Below, piece after piece: positions 37,315 through 46,375 of a stretch of DNA of 64,000 bases (positions are counted from its first letter, which is position 1; every line of letters begins with the position of its first letter). Below the pieces are notes generated by a model. It did no database searches and was not told the DNA's origin. It was given only the letters and a program-made list of their open reading frames with translations. Both the position numbers and the translations under genes were made by a program. Origin of the DNA: Desulfobulbaceae bacterium (GTDB lineage: Bacteria; Desulfobacterota; Desulfobulbia; Desulfobulbales; Desulfocapsaceae); contig JAGXHG010000026.1 of NCBI GenBank assembly GCA_024636345.1, forward strand, positions 49,918-113,917, given 5' to 3'.

Positions 37315-38316
37315 ATGAACAGGACAAGTTTGTTAAAGTGCCTGAGGATTCCGGTTTTACTCCTGGTTGCGTTTTTCTCCGTAGCCTCATCTTCCTCCGC
37401 CTTGAATCTGGCTGCTGTGGAAGGCCGGTGGACTCCTCCGGATTCGGCGGTACCAATCACAATGTGGGGATTCATTCCCGACCCGGGATCATGCCCTGGT
37501 GCACCTGTTGCATGGAATGTCGGCCCCCTGCAGACCGGAACCTCCGGCGCCAACCTGACCATAAACCTGCGCAATTGCCTCAGTGAGCCGGTTTCCATCG
37601 TTATTCCGGGCCAGAATACAATCCTGACCCCCCAGACAATTACGGATGGTCAAGGAAGGGTAAGGGTGAGGGCTTTCACCAACGAGGCAGCCCCGGGAGG
37701 CACGGCCAGCTATACCTGGAATAACATCAAAGCCGGGACCTTTCTCTATCAGAGCGGGAGCAACCCCGCCAAACAGGTCCATATGGGGTTATACGGCTCC
37801 CTGGTGGTGGGAAAATATTCCGAGGCCACCAAAGACGTCCTGCTCCTTTTCAGTGAAATTGATCCGGCTCTGCACGGAACGCCGGCATCCGCAACTCCCC
37901 TCAATTATAAACCCAAGTACTTCCTGATAAACGGCAAGGCATATTCCTCCGGTCAACCGATACCGGTTGTGAATGGAAACACTCAGGTCAACAAAAATTT
38001 ACTTATCCGGTTTGCTAATGCCGGGCTCATGTCCCATACCCCGGTGCTGCAGGGCCCACACATGACGATTATCGCCGAAGACGGCAATCGCTATCCGTAT
38101 GCACGGAAGCAATATTCCGTTCTGCTGGCGGCAGGCAAAACACTTGACGCAATCTGGCGTCCGGTTAAATCCGGAACCTATGCTCTGTATGACCGCAGTC
38201 TGTCCCTGTCCAGCAATGGTGCTCCGGGTGGTGGAATGCTGGTGTATCTCGACATCAAGCCATTTCCGTGGGTATTGTTCACAGCGCCTATCACCAGTGG
38301 TGGGGCTATTAGATGA
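37315..38316 (+). CDS. Metal-less cupredoxin-like exported protein
   Basis: 333 residues with a signal peptide (IPVLLLVAFFSVASSSSA). It follows the fold pattern of the upstream protein (SVIIPGQN-like SIVIPGQNTIL, FLYQSGSNPAKQVHMGLYGSLVV, and a C-terminal TPVLQGPHMTIIAEDG), but none of the HxH motifs remain. It is probably a structural or accessory subunit. It ends PFPWVLFTAPIT plus a short tail, matching the C-termini of the protease and propeller downstream. Confidence 0.7.
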   Translation: MNRTSLLKCLRIPVLLLVAFFSVASSSSALNLAAVEGRWTPPDSAVPITMWGFIPDPGSCPGAPVAWNVGPLQTGTSGANLTINLRNCLSEPVSIVIPGQNTILTPQTITDGQGRVRVRAFTNEAAPGGTASYTWNNIKAGTFLYQSGSNPAKQVHMGLYGSLVVGKYSEATKDVLLLFSEIDPALHGTPASATPLNYKPKYFLINGKAYSSGQPIPVVNGNTQVNKNLLIRFANAGLMSHTPVLQGPHMTIIAEDGNRYPYARKQYSVLLAAGKTLDAIWRPVKSGTYALYDRSLSLSSNGAPGGGMLVYLDIKPFPWVLFTAPITSGGAIR

Positions 38317-38346
38317 ACGGTCATATGATAGCTGGGGAAGGGTTCA

Positions 38347-38811
38347 ATGGCTGGACAAAATAACACCAGACAATTTTTCTCATCAACGCGGATTCTTTCA
38401 GGATTGGTAGTGTGGGGGTTGTTCTTTCTCATGACGGCCTGTGTCGCAGTTGATTCAGGCACAAGGAGCGTTAATAAAGGAATAAATGAACAATGGGGTA
38501 TTGAAATCACCAGCCTGCGTATGTCTGCGGGGGGGCATATGATTGATTTCCGCTACCGCGTGCTGGATGCCGAAAAAGCCAAACCACTGTTTACACGTGC
38601 AAACAAACCGTATCTGATCGATGAAGCCAGCCAAAAAGTCCTTTCCGTCCCCACAACGGCAAAGATCGGGCCGCTGCGGACAACGGGTGACAGCAAGGAA
38701 GGACGCATATACTGGATGTTTTTTGCCAATGGTAATGGATTGGTCAAGGCCGGCAGCAAAGTGACGGTGGTTATAGGCGATTTCCGAGCGGAAAATCTGG
38801 TTGTCCAGTAG
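38347..38811 (+). CDS. Putative lipoprotein
   Basis: 154 residues. The signal has a lipobox LMTAC near residue 32. The mature part contains WGIEITSLRMSAGGHMIDFRYRVLDAEKAKPLF, a beta-rich pattern, and ends with SKVTVVIGDFRAENLVVQ. No family that I can name with certainty. It follows the cupredoxin gene by 30 bases and is probably in the same operon. Confidence 0.7.
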   Translation: MAGQNNTRQFFSSTRILSGLVVWGLFFLMTACVAVDSGTRSVNKGINEQWGIEITSLRMSAGGHMIDFRYRVLDAEKAKPLFTRANKPYLIDEASQKVLSVPTTAKIGPLRTTGDSKEGRIYWMFFANGNGLVKAGSKVTVVIGDFRAENLVVQ

Positions 38812-38930
38812 TTTTGCGCGCATCGTTCATCCTTTCATAGAAAGCACATCTTTTCCGTGCTCTGTATTGCATTATCCGGCTGATGATGAATGATTTCCTG
38901 CACTGCTCCTGGAAAACGTGATAGTACAGG

Positions 38931-40346
38931 ATGATAAAAAAATGGATAATCACTGCAGGCTTGGTTGTTATTGCCGCTGCCGTATCGACCTCACACGGAG
39001 GCACCATTTCGCCTGACCTCCTGCTCCGACTCGCGAGCTTCAATCCTGATGAGGAAATTTCGGTCATTGTCACCCTGACCGATCAGCAGGATCTCCAACA
39101 GTTTACGGGCAGGGATAAAAAGTTTCGCAGGTCGAAAATCGCCAGTGCCCTGCGCGACAAGGCTGATAAAACCCAGAAGCCCCTGCGGGAATTTTTACGG
39201 AAAAAGAAGGTACGAAAAATCACTCCGTTCTGGATATTTAACGGGATAGCGGTAACCCTCCGGGCGGATCAGGTGAGCGAACTTGCAGGGCGGCCGGAAG
39301 TCAGCAGTCTTCGCCTCGACGGTATCCTGACTCTTCCGCCACCCTCTCCGGCCACTGCCGGAGAACCCGAATGGAATCTCAACGCCATCCATGCCCCCGC
39401 CCTCTGGACCCTTGGCTATACTGGCACCGGGGTTGTCGTTGCCAGCATGGATACCGGAGTCGATTATCTTCACCCGGATATCGGGCCAAAATGGCGCGGC
39501 GGTGCAAACAGCTGGTACGACCCGAACGGTGAACATGCCGTCCCCTATGACCGCGACGGGCATGGAACTGGGGTTATGGGGGTCATGGTCGGGGGAGACG
39601 CAGGCGGAACCTCGATCGGTGTAGCGCCCGGTGCCGTCTGGATTGCGGCAAAGATCTATAATGATGCCGGTACCACTTCGGAAAGTATTATCCACCTGGG
39701 ATTCCAATGGCTGCTTGATCCGGACGGGAACCCTGAGACCGATGATCTGCCGGATGTGGTGAATCTATCATGGGGTATGGAAGACCGTGTCGATAAGTGT
39801 GATCTCATTGATCTCGTGTATCAGCCGGACATCCAGGTCTTGAAATCCGCGGAAGTAGCGGTGGTCGTTTCGGCCGGCAATTCCGGCCCGGCACCTGCAA
39901 CGAGCATAAGCCCGGCTAACTATCCGGAAAGCTTTGCCGTGGGGAGCGTTGATGAAACACTTCAAGTTGCCTTTTCCAGCAGCCGCGGTCCCTCCGCCTG
40001 TGATGGCTCTCTATTTCCCGAAATCGTCGCGCCTGGGGTCAATATCCGGCTGGCAGATCAGACTTTTGGCGGAACCATTCTTAATTCATACGTTTATCTC
40101 TCCGGCACCTCCTTCGCCGCACCCCATGTTGCCGGAGCCATGGCGTTGCTGCTCAGCGTAAACCCGCAGCTTACCGTTGCTGAACTCGAAGCTGCGCTTA
40201 TACAGTCCGCTGTCGACAGGGGAGATCCAGGAGCAGACAATGCCTATGGCTACGGACTGCTCGATGTCGCGGCTGCGTCTCATCTGTTCACTCCCTTCCC
40301 GTGGAGTTTATTTGTGCCTGCTATTACAGGCCGGCATAAGCAATAA
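38931..40346 (+). CDS. Subtilisin-like serine protease (S8)
   Basis: 471 residues with a signal peptide (to about G23), a propeptide-like inhibitor region (ISVIVTLTDQQDLQQF) and an S8 catalytic domain. The triad is Asp174 in SMDTGVDYLHPD, His211 in DRDGHGTGVMG, and Ser393 in LSGTSFAAPHVAGA, with the oxyanion Asn316 in SAGNSGP. Directly after the catalytic fold it ends TPFPWSLFVPAITGRHKQ, the C-terminal motif shared with two neighbouring proteins. It may process or mature the exported cluster proteins; that is inference from context. Confidence 0.9.
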   Translation: MIKKWIITAGLVVIAAAVSTSHGGTISPDLLLRLASFNPDEEISVIVTLTDQQDLQQFTGRDKKFRRSKIASALRDKADKTQKPLREFLRKKKVRKITPFWIFNGIAVTLRADQVSELAGRPEVSSLRLDGILTLPPPSPATAGEPEWNLNAIHAPALWTLGYTGTGVVVASMDTGVDYLHPDIGPKWRGGANSWYDPNGEHAVPYDRDGHGTGVMGVMVGGDAGGTSIGVAPGAVWIAAKIYNDAGTTSESIIHLGFQWLLDPDGNPETDDLPDVVNLSWGMEDRVDKCDLIDLVYQPDIQVLKSAEVAVVVSAGNSGPAPATSISPANYPESFAVGSVDETLQVAFSSSRGPSACDGSLFPEIVAPGVNIRLADQTFGGTILNSYVYLSGTSFAAPHVAGAMALLLSVNPQLTVAELEAALIQSAVDRGDPGADNAYGYGLLDVAAASHLFTPFPWSLFVPAITGRHKQ

Positions 40347-40518
40347 TTGATTTTAGAATTGCAGAGGCAGTTACGGATGGCTGGTTGATCTGGACAAAAC
40401 GGGATCAGGAATTTACTGTGAGAAGAAATCCTTTTGCGACAGGTTTTCCGTTTTGCACGACAGCCTGATTGAGGAGAAAACAAAGCCTGTTTTATTGATT
40501 CACTGGATGTGAGGAATT

Positions 40519-42102
40519 ATGAAAACAACACACTTTTTTTTGCACATATTCTTTCAAAAATTCATTCTGTTGCTGACGGTTCTCATCGGAGCTACCCTGC
40601 TCCTCTCTCCTTCCACAGTTCATGCCGCAGACGGTGATTTTGTCTGGGCAAAAGGGATGGGGGGGGATGGAAATGATGGGGGAAACGACATCTTTGTGGA
40701 TGCTGCCGGCAACGTCTACACCACCGGTTACTTTCAGAACACCGTCGACTTTGACCCGAGTGTAGCAGGGATATTCAACCTGACCAGCGCCGGGAGCAGT
40801 GATATCTTCGTCACCAAGCTGAACAGCAGCGGCAACCTTGTCTGGGCCAAACGCATCGGCGGGGGCTCTTCTGATGAAGGATGGGGGATCGTTGCGGATT
40901 CTGCGGGCAACGTCTACATCACCGGCTACTTCGTAGGCAATAATGTCGACTTTGACCCGAGTACAACAGGGACGTTCAACCTGACCAACAATGGCAGCTC
41001 CGACATCTTCATCAGTAAGCTGGACAGCAGCGGCAACTTTGTCGGGGCCTGGGCCATGGGCGGCAATGCGGCAGATTATGGCTATGGCATCTTCGTGGAT
41101 TCCACCGGCAATATCTACACCACCGGCTATTTTGAAAACACGGCTGATTTTGACCCGGGAGCAGGGACGTTCTACCTGGACAGCGCCACTGTGGGTGTTC
41201 AGGACATCTTCATCAGCAAGCTGGACAGCAGCGGCAACTTTGTCTGGGCCAAAGGTATTGGCGGGACAGGAGCCGATGTCGGGCTGGGTATATCCCTCCT
41301 TTCTACCGGCAACGTCTATATCACCGGCTGGTTCCAGGGTACGGTCGACTTTGACCCGGGTATAGGAGCTACCAACCTGATCAGCAGCAATGGCAGCCCT
41401 GACATCTTTGTCAGCAAGCTTAACAGTAACGGCGACTTTGTCTGGGCCAGAGCCATGGGAGGCACATCCTTGGATCAAGGAGAAGCTGTCTCAGTCGATT
41501 CATTAGGAAACGTTTATACCACCGGCTTTTTCAACGGTATAGCCGACTTTGACCCGGGAGCAGGGACGACGTTCAACCTGACCAGCACAGGGGGAGCTTC
41601 CGATATCTTTATCAGCAAACTGGACAGTGGCGGCAACTTTGTCTGGGCCAGGGCTATGGGCGGGCCTTATTCAGGCGATGTCGGATACGGCATCGCCATA
41701 GATGCCTCCGGTAACGTCTACACCACTGGCGGGTTCAGTGACACTGTCGACTTTGACCCGGGAGCAGGAACATTCAACCTGACCAGCGCCGGGGTTGAGG
41801 ATATCTTTATCAGCAAGCTGAACAGTAGCGGCAGCTTTGTCTGGGCCAAGGCCATGGGCGGGCCTTCAACCGATTATGGATACGACATCGCCGTTTCTCC
41901 CACTGGCGCCGTCCATACCACCGGCTACTTTCAGGGCACTGCCGACTTTGATCCCGGCCCCGGGACGTTCAACCTTGACAGCGCCGGTTTTCAGGATATC
42001 TTTATCAGCAAGCTGGCCGGGCCTGATCCCGCCATCGATACCGCCTTTCCCTGGGCGATGTTCCTGCCGGCTATCATAGGAAAAGCCCGGACGCAACCCT
42101 AA
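40519..42102 (+). CDS. SBBP beta-propeller repeat protein
   Basis: 527 residues with a signal peptide (LLLTVLIGATLLLSPSTVHA). Seven repeats of ~65 residues follow, each starting FVWAKGMGG-like (positions near 42, 107, 174, 239, 305, 372, 437), continuing GNVYTTGYF, DFDPGAGTFNLTS and DIFISKLDSSG. Seven copies suit a closed seven-bladed propeller. The repeats are close enough to indicate recent internal duplication. The chain ends FPWAMFLPAIIGKARTQP, sharing the C-terminal motif with the protease and the cupredoxin. A GTGAGGAATT site precedes the ATG. Confidence 0.85.
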   Translation: MKTTHFFLHIFFQKFILLLTVLIGATLLLSPSTVHAADGDFVWAKGMGGDGNDGGNDIFVDAAGNVYTTGYFQNTVDFDPSVAGIFNLTSAGSSDIFVTKLNSSGNLVWAKRIGGGSSDEGWGIVADSAGNVYITGYFVGNNVDFDPSTTGTFNLTNNGSSDIFISKLDSSGNFVGAWAMGGNAADYGYGIFVDSTGNIYTTGYFENTADFDPGAGTFYLDSATVGVQDIFISKLDSSGNFVWAKGIGGTGADVGLGISLLSTGNVYITGWFQGTVDFDPGIGATNLISSNGSPDIFVSKLNSNGDFVWARAMGGTSLDQGEAVSVDSLGNVYTTGFFNGIADFDPGAGTTFNLTSTGGASDIFISKLDSGGNFVWARAMGGPYSGDVGYGIAIDASGNVYTTGGFSDTVDFDPGAGTFNLTSAGVEDIFISKLNSSGSFVWAKAMGGPSTDYGYDIAVSPTGAVHTTGYFQGTADFDPGPGTFNLDSAGFQDIFISKLAGPDPAIDTAFPWAMFLPAIIGKARTQP

Positions 42103-42168
42103 GAATCATAAAAAAGCCAGGAGGGGAATTGTGCCAGTTTTTTTGGGGGTGATCGATGCATACAGAGG

Positions 42169-43557
42169 CTATCGTCCCTTCTTGATCCCGTACTTTTTCA
42201 TCTTGTACTGGAGCAGACTTTTGGTGATCCCCAATTTCTCTGCCGCTCGTGCCTGGACAAAGCCAGAGGCATCCAAGGCCCGGTTTAACATCTTTTCCTC
42301 CACCGCATAGAGAACCTCATTGAGCTCCACCGTATCCGGGATCAACTGAGCAAGATCCATGGCATGCGTCCAGGCGGCCTGCGGGCTTCTGGCCGTTGAT
42401 TCCGGCTGCACGTCTTCTGCCTCAATCTTGTTGTTATTACAAAGGATTGCCGCCCGTTCAATGGTGTTTTCCAGCTCACGCACATTCCCCTCCCAAGGCA
42501 GGGTTACCAGAAGACGTAAGGCATCAGGACTGATGGAAAGTCCGGGCTTGGCCAGACGTTCAGAAACCGTCCTGATAAAATATTCAACCAGGATCGGGAT
42601 ATCATCCATCCGCTCCCGCAAGGGCGGCAACAGGACATGGATCACATTGAGTCGATAATAAAGATCCTCACGAAAACGGCCCTGATCCACCTCTTCCTTG
42701 AGATCTTTATTGGTGGCGCTGATTATCCGGACATCAACGGATAACGTCTTACTCCCACCAACCCGCTCAAAACTCTTTTCCTGCAAAGACCGGAGCAATT
42801 TGGACTGCAAGGACAACGGGATCTCACCGATCTCATCGAGAAACAGAGTCCCGCCGTCTGCCAGTTCAAAACGGCCCTTGCGCATGGCCACGGCCCCGGT
42901 AAAGGCCCCCTTTTCATGGCCGAAGAGTTCGCTCTCCAGCAGGTTTTCAGCCAGGGCCGCACAGTTTACGGTAATGAAGGCCTTATCTTGACGGGGACTA
43001 TTCACATGGATAGCCTTGGCCACCAGTTCCTTGCCTGTTCCACTCTCACCGGTAATAAGCACCGACGATGGGGTCGGCGCCACTTTTTCAATCAGCTCAT
43101 AGACCTGAACCATGCGCGCATTTTTTCCGACCATACCGGCAAAACCGGTACGCGTCAGGATCTCCTTGCGCAATCGGATGTTTTCCCTAATCAGTGAATA
43201 GTGCTGAACCGCCTTATTAATGGTGATAATCAGCTCATCATTGGAAAAGGGTTTGGCCAGATAATTGAATGCCCCTGCCTGCATGGCAGCCACGGCCTTA
43301 TCCACCTGAGCAAAAGCGGTGATCATCACCACCGGCAGGTCACCATTGATCTTTTTAATGGCCTGAAGAAGCTGAAGACCATCCATGCCCGGCATCTGCA
43401 TATCGGTAATCACCATATCCAGATCCACGTTCTGAACAATTGTCAGGCCCTCGGCACCTCCCGGGGCGGTAAAGATCTCAAAGCCCTCATCGCGCAGCAG
43501 CTCAGAAAGGATCACCAGATAGTTCGGTTCATCATCAACAATCAGTATGGAATACAT
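42169..43557 (-). CDS. NtrC-family sigma54-dependent response regulator
   Basis: 462 residues. Receiver domain: DDE at 8-10 and phospho-acceptor Asp52 in [15 protein letters not shown]+ domain: GESGTGKE (Walker A), [11 protein letters not shown] (intact GAFTGA sigma54-contact loop), [12 protein letters not shown] (Walker B) and the arginine-finger region. The Fis-type helix-turn-helix at the C-terminus is [31 protein letters not shown]. No cognate histidine kinase is adjacent. It converges on the propeller gene. Confidence 0.93.
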   Translation of the reverse strand: MYSILIVDDEPNYLVILSELLRDEGFEIFTAPGGAEGLTIVQNVDLDMVITDMQMPGMDGLQLLQAIKKINGDLPVVMITAFAQVDKAVAAMQAGAFNYLAKPFSNDELIITINKAVQHYSLIRENIRLRKEILTRTGFAGMVGKNARMVQVYELIEKVAPTPSSVLITGESGTGKELVAKAIHVNSPRQDKAFITVNCAALAENLLESELFGHEKGAFTGAVAMRKGRFELADGGTLFLDEIGEIPLSLQSKLLRSLQEKSFERVGGSKTLSVDVRIISATNKDLKEEVDQGRFREDLYYRLNVIHVLLPPLRERMDDIPILVEYFIRTVSERLAKPGLSISPDALRLLVTLPWEGNVRELENTIERAAILCNNNKIEAEDVQPESTARSPQAAWTHAMDLAQLIPDTVELNEVLYAVEEKMLNRALDASGFVQARAAEKLGITKSLLQYKMKKYGIKKGR

Positions 43558-43593
43558 GATCAGCAGTTCCTGTCATAGGTATGTTTTAATCTT

Positions 43594-43744
43594 GATGGCG
43601 TCGCAAAAAGTCGCCAACTACAGCGTTGCCGCACATTGTCTCGTCACTGCGGCGTACTTACGTACGCCTCATTCCTCGAAATGTGCGCGCCTTGCATTTG
43701 ACGATTTTTACTTAGCCATCCCCAAAAATGACTTTTTACGAGAC
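43594..43744. repeat. Dispersed palindromic repeat element
   Basis: Between the regulator and the PHP gene. Nested inverted repeats: GATGGC (43594) with GCCATC (43715-43720); GTCGCAAAAAGTC (43600) with GACTTTTTACGAGAC (to 43744); GCACATTGT/AATGTGC; and a central GGCGTAC-TTAC-GTACGCC (43651-43668). It has no coding capacity that I trust. The layout is that of a MITE- or REP-like unit; I recall similar elements in Geobacter- and Desulfuromonas-type genomes. Confidence 0.6.
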
Positions 43745-43763
43745 TGTCAGTCTTCGCCTGAAA

Positions 43764-44609
43764 TTATGGACGCAGGCGCAATCTCTCTTTCATCTTCGCA
43801 AGGAGCTCCGGTGGAACAAAAATATTTTTCCCACCCGCCAGACTGGTACCGGGTCGCACCTCACCATGATAGTCACTGCCGCCGGTGAGCACGAGATCAT
43901 GTTCAACGGCGAGCGCTCGCAACTTCTTCTTCACTTTATTCGAATGCGTTGGATAGTACAACTCAATGCCATCCAGACCTGCCCCGACAAGGTCAACAAG
44001 GACCGCAGGTAAACGGATGACTTCCGGATCATTTTGCGTCGGATGGGCAAGGACTGCAATCCCTCCAGCCTGACGGATTAAGGCTACCGCTTCCGCCGCA
44101 TTGTAGGCAAAGCGCGACACATAGGCAGCCTCCCCTTTTTTCAAAAACTGGTCAAAAGCCTGACTCATGGTCCGGACCACCCCGCGTTGCACCAGAATCC
44201 TGGCGATATGGGGCCTACCGGTCTGCCCCTGCTCAGACACACACTGCAATTCTTCAGCCGTTACCGGAATGCCTAAGGCTTTGAGTTTTTCCAGAATCTT
44301 TTCATTGCGCTCAGCCCTTGCCCCCTGCAAGCGCTCCAAAGCTGCGGCAAGCGGACTATTGCTGGGATCGGCCCAGTATCCCAGGATATGATATTCAACA
44401 TGATCATACAACACACTGATCTCAATACCTGGAACAATCTCCACTCCCATCCTTTCTCCCGCCAGAATGGCCTCTTCCGTTCCCGCCATAGTATCATGAT
44501 CCGTCAGGGCCAGGGCAGATATTTTTTTATCTCTGGCCAGGGCCACAAGCTCGGTTGGGGTCATGGTGCCATCTGAAAAATTTGAATGGGTATGCAGATC
44601 TATAGACAT
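43764..44609 (-). CDS. PHP-domain phosphoesterase (RNase AM/YciV-like)
   Basis: 281 residues. The metal-binding motifs of the PHP family are all present: DLHTHSNFSDGT, ALTDHDTMAG, PGIEIS, GRPHIARIL, VLAHP and GGSDYHG. Homologues hydrolyse 3',5'-bisphosphonucleotides and trim short RNAs 5' to 3', acting in the cytoplasm. The ATG is clear (MSIDLHTHS). It is divergent from the lipoprotein pair downstream. Confidence 0.88.
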   Translation of the reverse strand: MSIDLHTHSNFSDGTMTPTELVALARDKKISALALTDHDTMAGTEEAILAGERMGVEIVPGIEISVLYDHVEYHILGYWADPSNSPLAAALERLQGARAERNEKILEKLKALGIPVTAEELQCVSEQGQTGRPHIARILVQRGVVRTMSQAFDQFLKKGEAAYVSRFAYNAAEAVALIRQAGGIAVLAHPTQNDPEVIRLPAVLVDLVGAGLDGIELYYPTHSNKVKKKLRALAVEHDLVLTGGSDYHGEVRPGTSLAGGKNIFVPPELLAKMKERLRLRP

Positions 44610-44823
44610 ATCATGAAAAAAGACAAAGGGAAGAGAGGTTATGTACCGTTCAGGTATCGTTGGACATCACAATAAATATTACTAATCACTATACGCATTC
44701 ACTGAAGATCAGGCAAGAAAGATACCATTCAGCCAGGAGGCCAGTGTCCTTTTTCCTTTACTTTTCTCAATCTTATCCGATACAGTTCTGTCACTGTACA
44801 ATCATTTTATCGGAGAATTGGCC

Positions 44824-45504
44824 ATGCGCCCTATCGTTTTCACTACTTTTATCTGTTTTTTCATCCTCTGCACCAACGGATGCAGCCGTATCCCGCAACC
44901 AGTCACCTATGACTTCAGCGAACAGCAGAAGATGCAGGCAGCCCACCATTGGGATGTCCTGGCTAATGACGTGGCCAATCAGATCAACAAGGCCCTGCTT
45001 AGTCACGAATATGTCAGTACCCCTGTTGTGGTCAGAGCGACCTGCGGCACAGAAAACTCACCTTGCAAGCCCGGTGAAACGACGCAATTCAATGAAGGTT
45101 TTCGTGACCTCCTGATCACCCAACTTGTTCATTTTGGCGTCCCCACCAACGCAACCGAAGACAAAGATGCCATTGTTGTTAATTACAAGGTACAGGTCGT
45201 CTATCATCGCGACAAGCGTTCTGCGGCCCGCCCCCCCGGAGTTCTTACCGCCCTGAGCACTGCAGTTACTGTACTGCGCTGGGCCACTTGGGATGTTCAG
45301 GCGGTTGCCACGGCCGGATTTCTGGATGTGACCAACTCCGCCACTGATGATGCTGGTCAGTATGAAATAATCATTACCACCTCTATGATTACCGGTAACA
45401 AATACCTGTTCAGAACCTCGGATATCTATTACATTAACGATTCAGACTTCTGGCATTATCAAGATAATACCCAGACCAGAGAAATCCAGATCAGCAACCA
45501 CTGA
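44824..45504 (+). CDS. Putative outer-membrane lipoprotein, FlgO-neighbour
   Basis: 226 residues from the ATG at 44824 (GGAG at 44812-44815). The signal ends with a lipobox-like CTNGC. Mature-part features are WDVLANDVANQINKALL, FRDLLITQLVHFGVPT, VNYKVQVVYH and a beta-rich C-terminus. It pairs with a FlgO-family gene 25 bases downstream. I cannot assign it to a named family; the helix-then-beta pattern resembles FlgO-like lipoproteins. Confidence 0.75.
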   Translation: MRPIVFTTFICFFILCTNGCSRIPQPVTYDFSEQQKMQAAHHWDVLANDVANQINKALLSHEYVSTPVVVRATCGTENSPCKPGETTQFNEGFRDLLITQLVHFGVPTNATEDKDAIVVNYKVQVVYHRDKRSAARPPGVLTALSTAVTVLRWATWDVQAVATAGFLDVTNSATDDAGQYEIIITTSMITGNKYLFRTSDIYYINDSDFWHYQDNTQTREIQISNH

Positions 45505-45529
45505 TCATTCTATCCTGAGCCAATACGCC

Positions 45530-46177
45530 ATGAGCAACCAACCAGCCCTCATGTTTCTTCGTATAATTCTAACCCTCGCCCTGTCTCTCTCGCTGGCCGC
45601 ATGTTCCTCGTTTAACTGCACCAGACTTGAAAAACAACTCGGTGCCGAGGAAAACCTGATTAACCTTGCCGCCCGGATTACCGACGACCTGACCCAGAAA
45701 GCCTTTCCGCCACTGATGCCAAGGCAGCCGGATCTGCCCGTTCTAAGCACTACCTTTGTCAACAATAACGACTTGAAGGAAACATCACGATTCGGCAGGA
45801 TCCTCCAGGAGCACATTACTTCACGTCTGGTGCAGCTTGGTTACGCCACAAAAGAGCTCAAACTTCGTGACACCCTGCTCATGCGAGAGCGATCAGGTGA
45901 GACCATGCTTTCCCGCAATGTCGAGGAAATCAACGACAAACAATCCCTTTCGGCTCAAGCTGTTCTGGTGGGAACGTATTCTTATACCGACCGCATCATG
46001 TACATCTCTGCCCGGCTTATTAATCCAAAAGACAGAAATATCATCTCTTCTTATGACTACCGCCTCTGCATGGATGACAATATTCTGGCCATGTTCGGAC
46101 TCAAGCGACAATCAATAGGACTGGACGATGAAGTCGACCCTCCACGGGATTCTTTGATCAATTCCCTCTTTTATTAA
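45530..46177 (+). CDS. FlgO-family outer-membrane lipoprotein
   Basis: 215 residues with signal and lipobox LAACSS. NLAARITDDLTQKAF, RFGRILQEHITSRLVQLGYATKELKLR and LVGTYSYTDRIMYISARLINPKDRNIISSYDYRL match the FlgO domain. In Vibrio FlgO and FlgP stabilise the flagellar H ring, but FlgO-like proteins also occur away from flagellar genes, as here. A motility role is therefore only suggested. Confidence 0.75.
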   Translation: MSNQPALMFLRIILTLALSLSLAACSSFNCTRLEKQLGAEENLINLAARITDDLTQKAFPPLMPRQPDLPVLSTTFVNNNDLKETSRFGRILQEHITSRLVQLGYATKELKLRDTLLMRERSGETMLSRNVEEINDKQSLSAQAVLVGTYSYTDRIMYISARLINPKDRNIISSYDYRLCMDDNILAMFGLKRQSIGLDDEVDPPRDSLINSLFY

Positions 46178-46375
46178 CCCCCCCCGCCTCGTTTTCCCCT
46201 CGGGCTGCCTTTTATTCCGGCCCACACCTGAAAAATATCTGCCCATACCAACTCTTTTTTCTGGACTTTCTCTCCATTTCCTGATTTATATTCTCTACAT
46301 AGAGATATAATCTTGTGATGGTTGTCCCCTGCCGTCACTTTCAAACTCAAGCTGAATACTACCATTCTTGTCGCT

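Noticed and set aside
40519-42102. Internal repeats of the SBBP gene as a tandem DNA repeat or CRISPR-like array
   Set aside because: The ~195-base period encodes in-frame propeller blades with variable third positions; it is a protein repeat.
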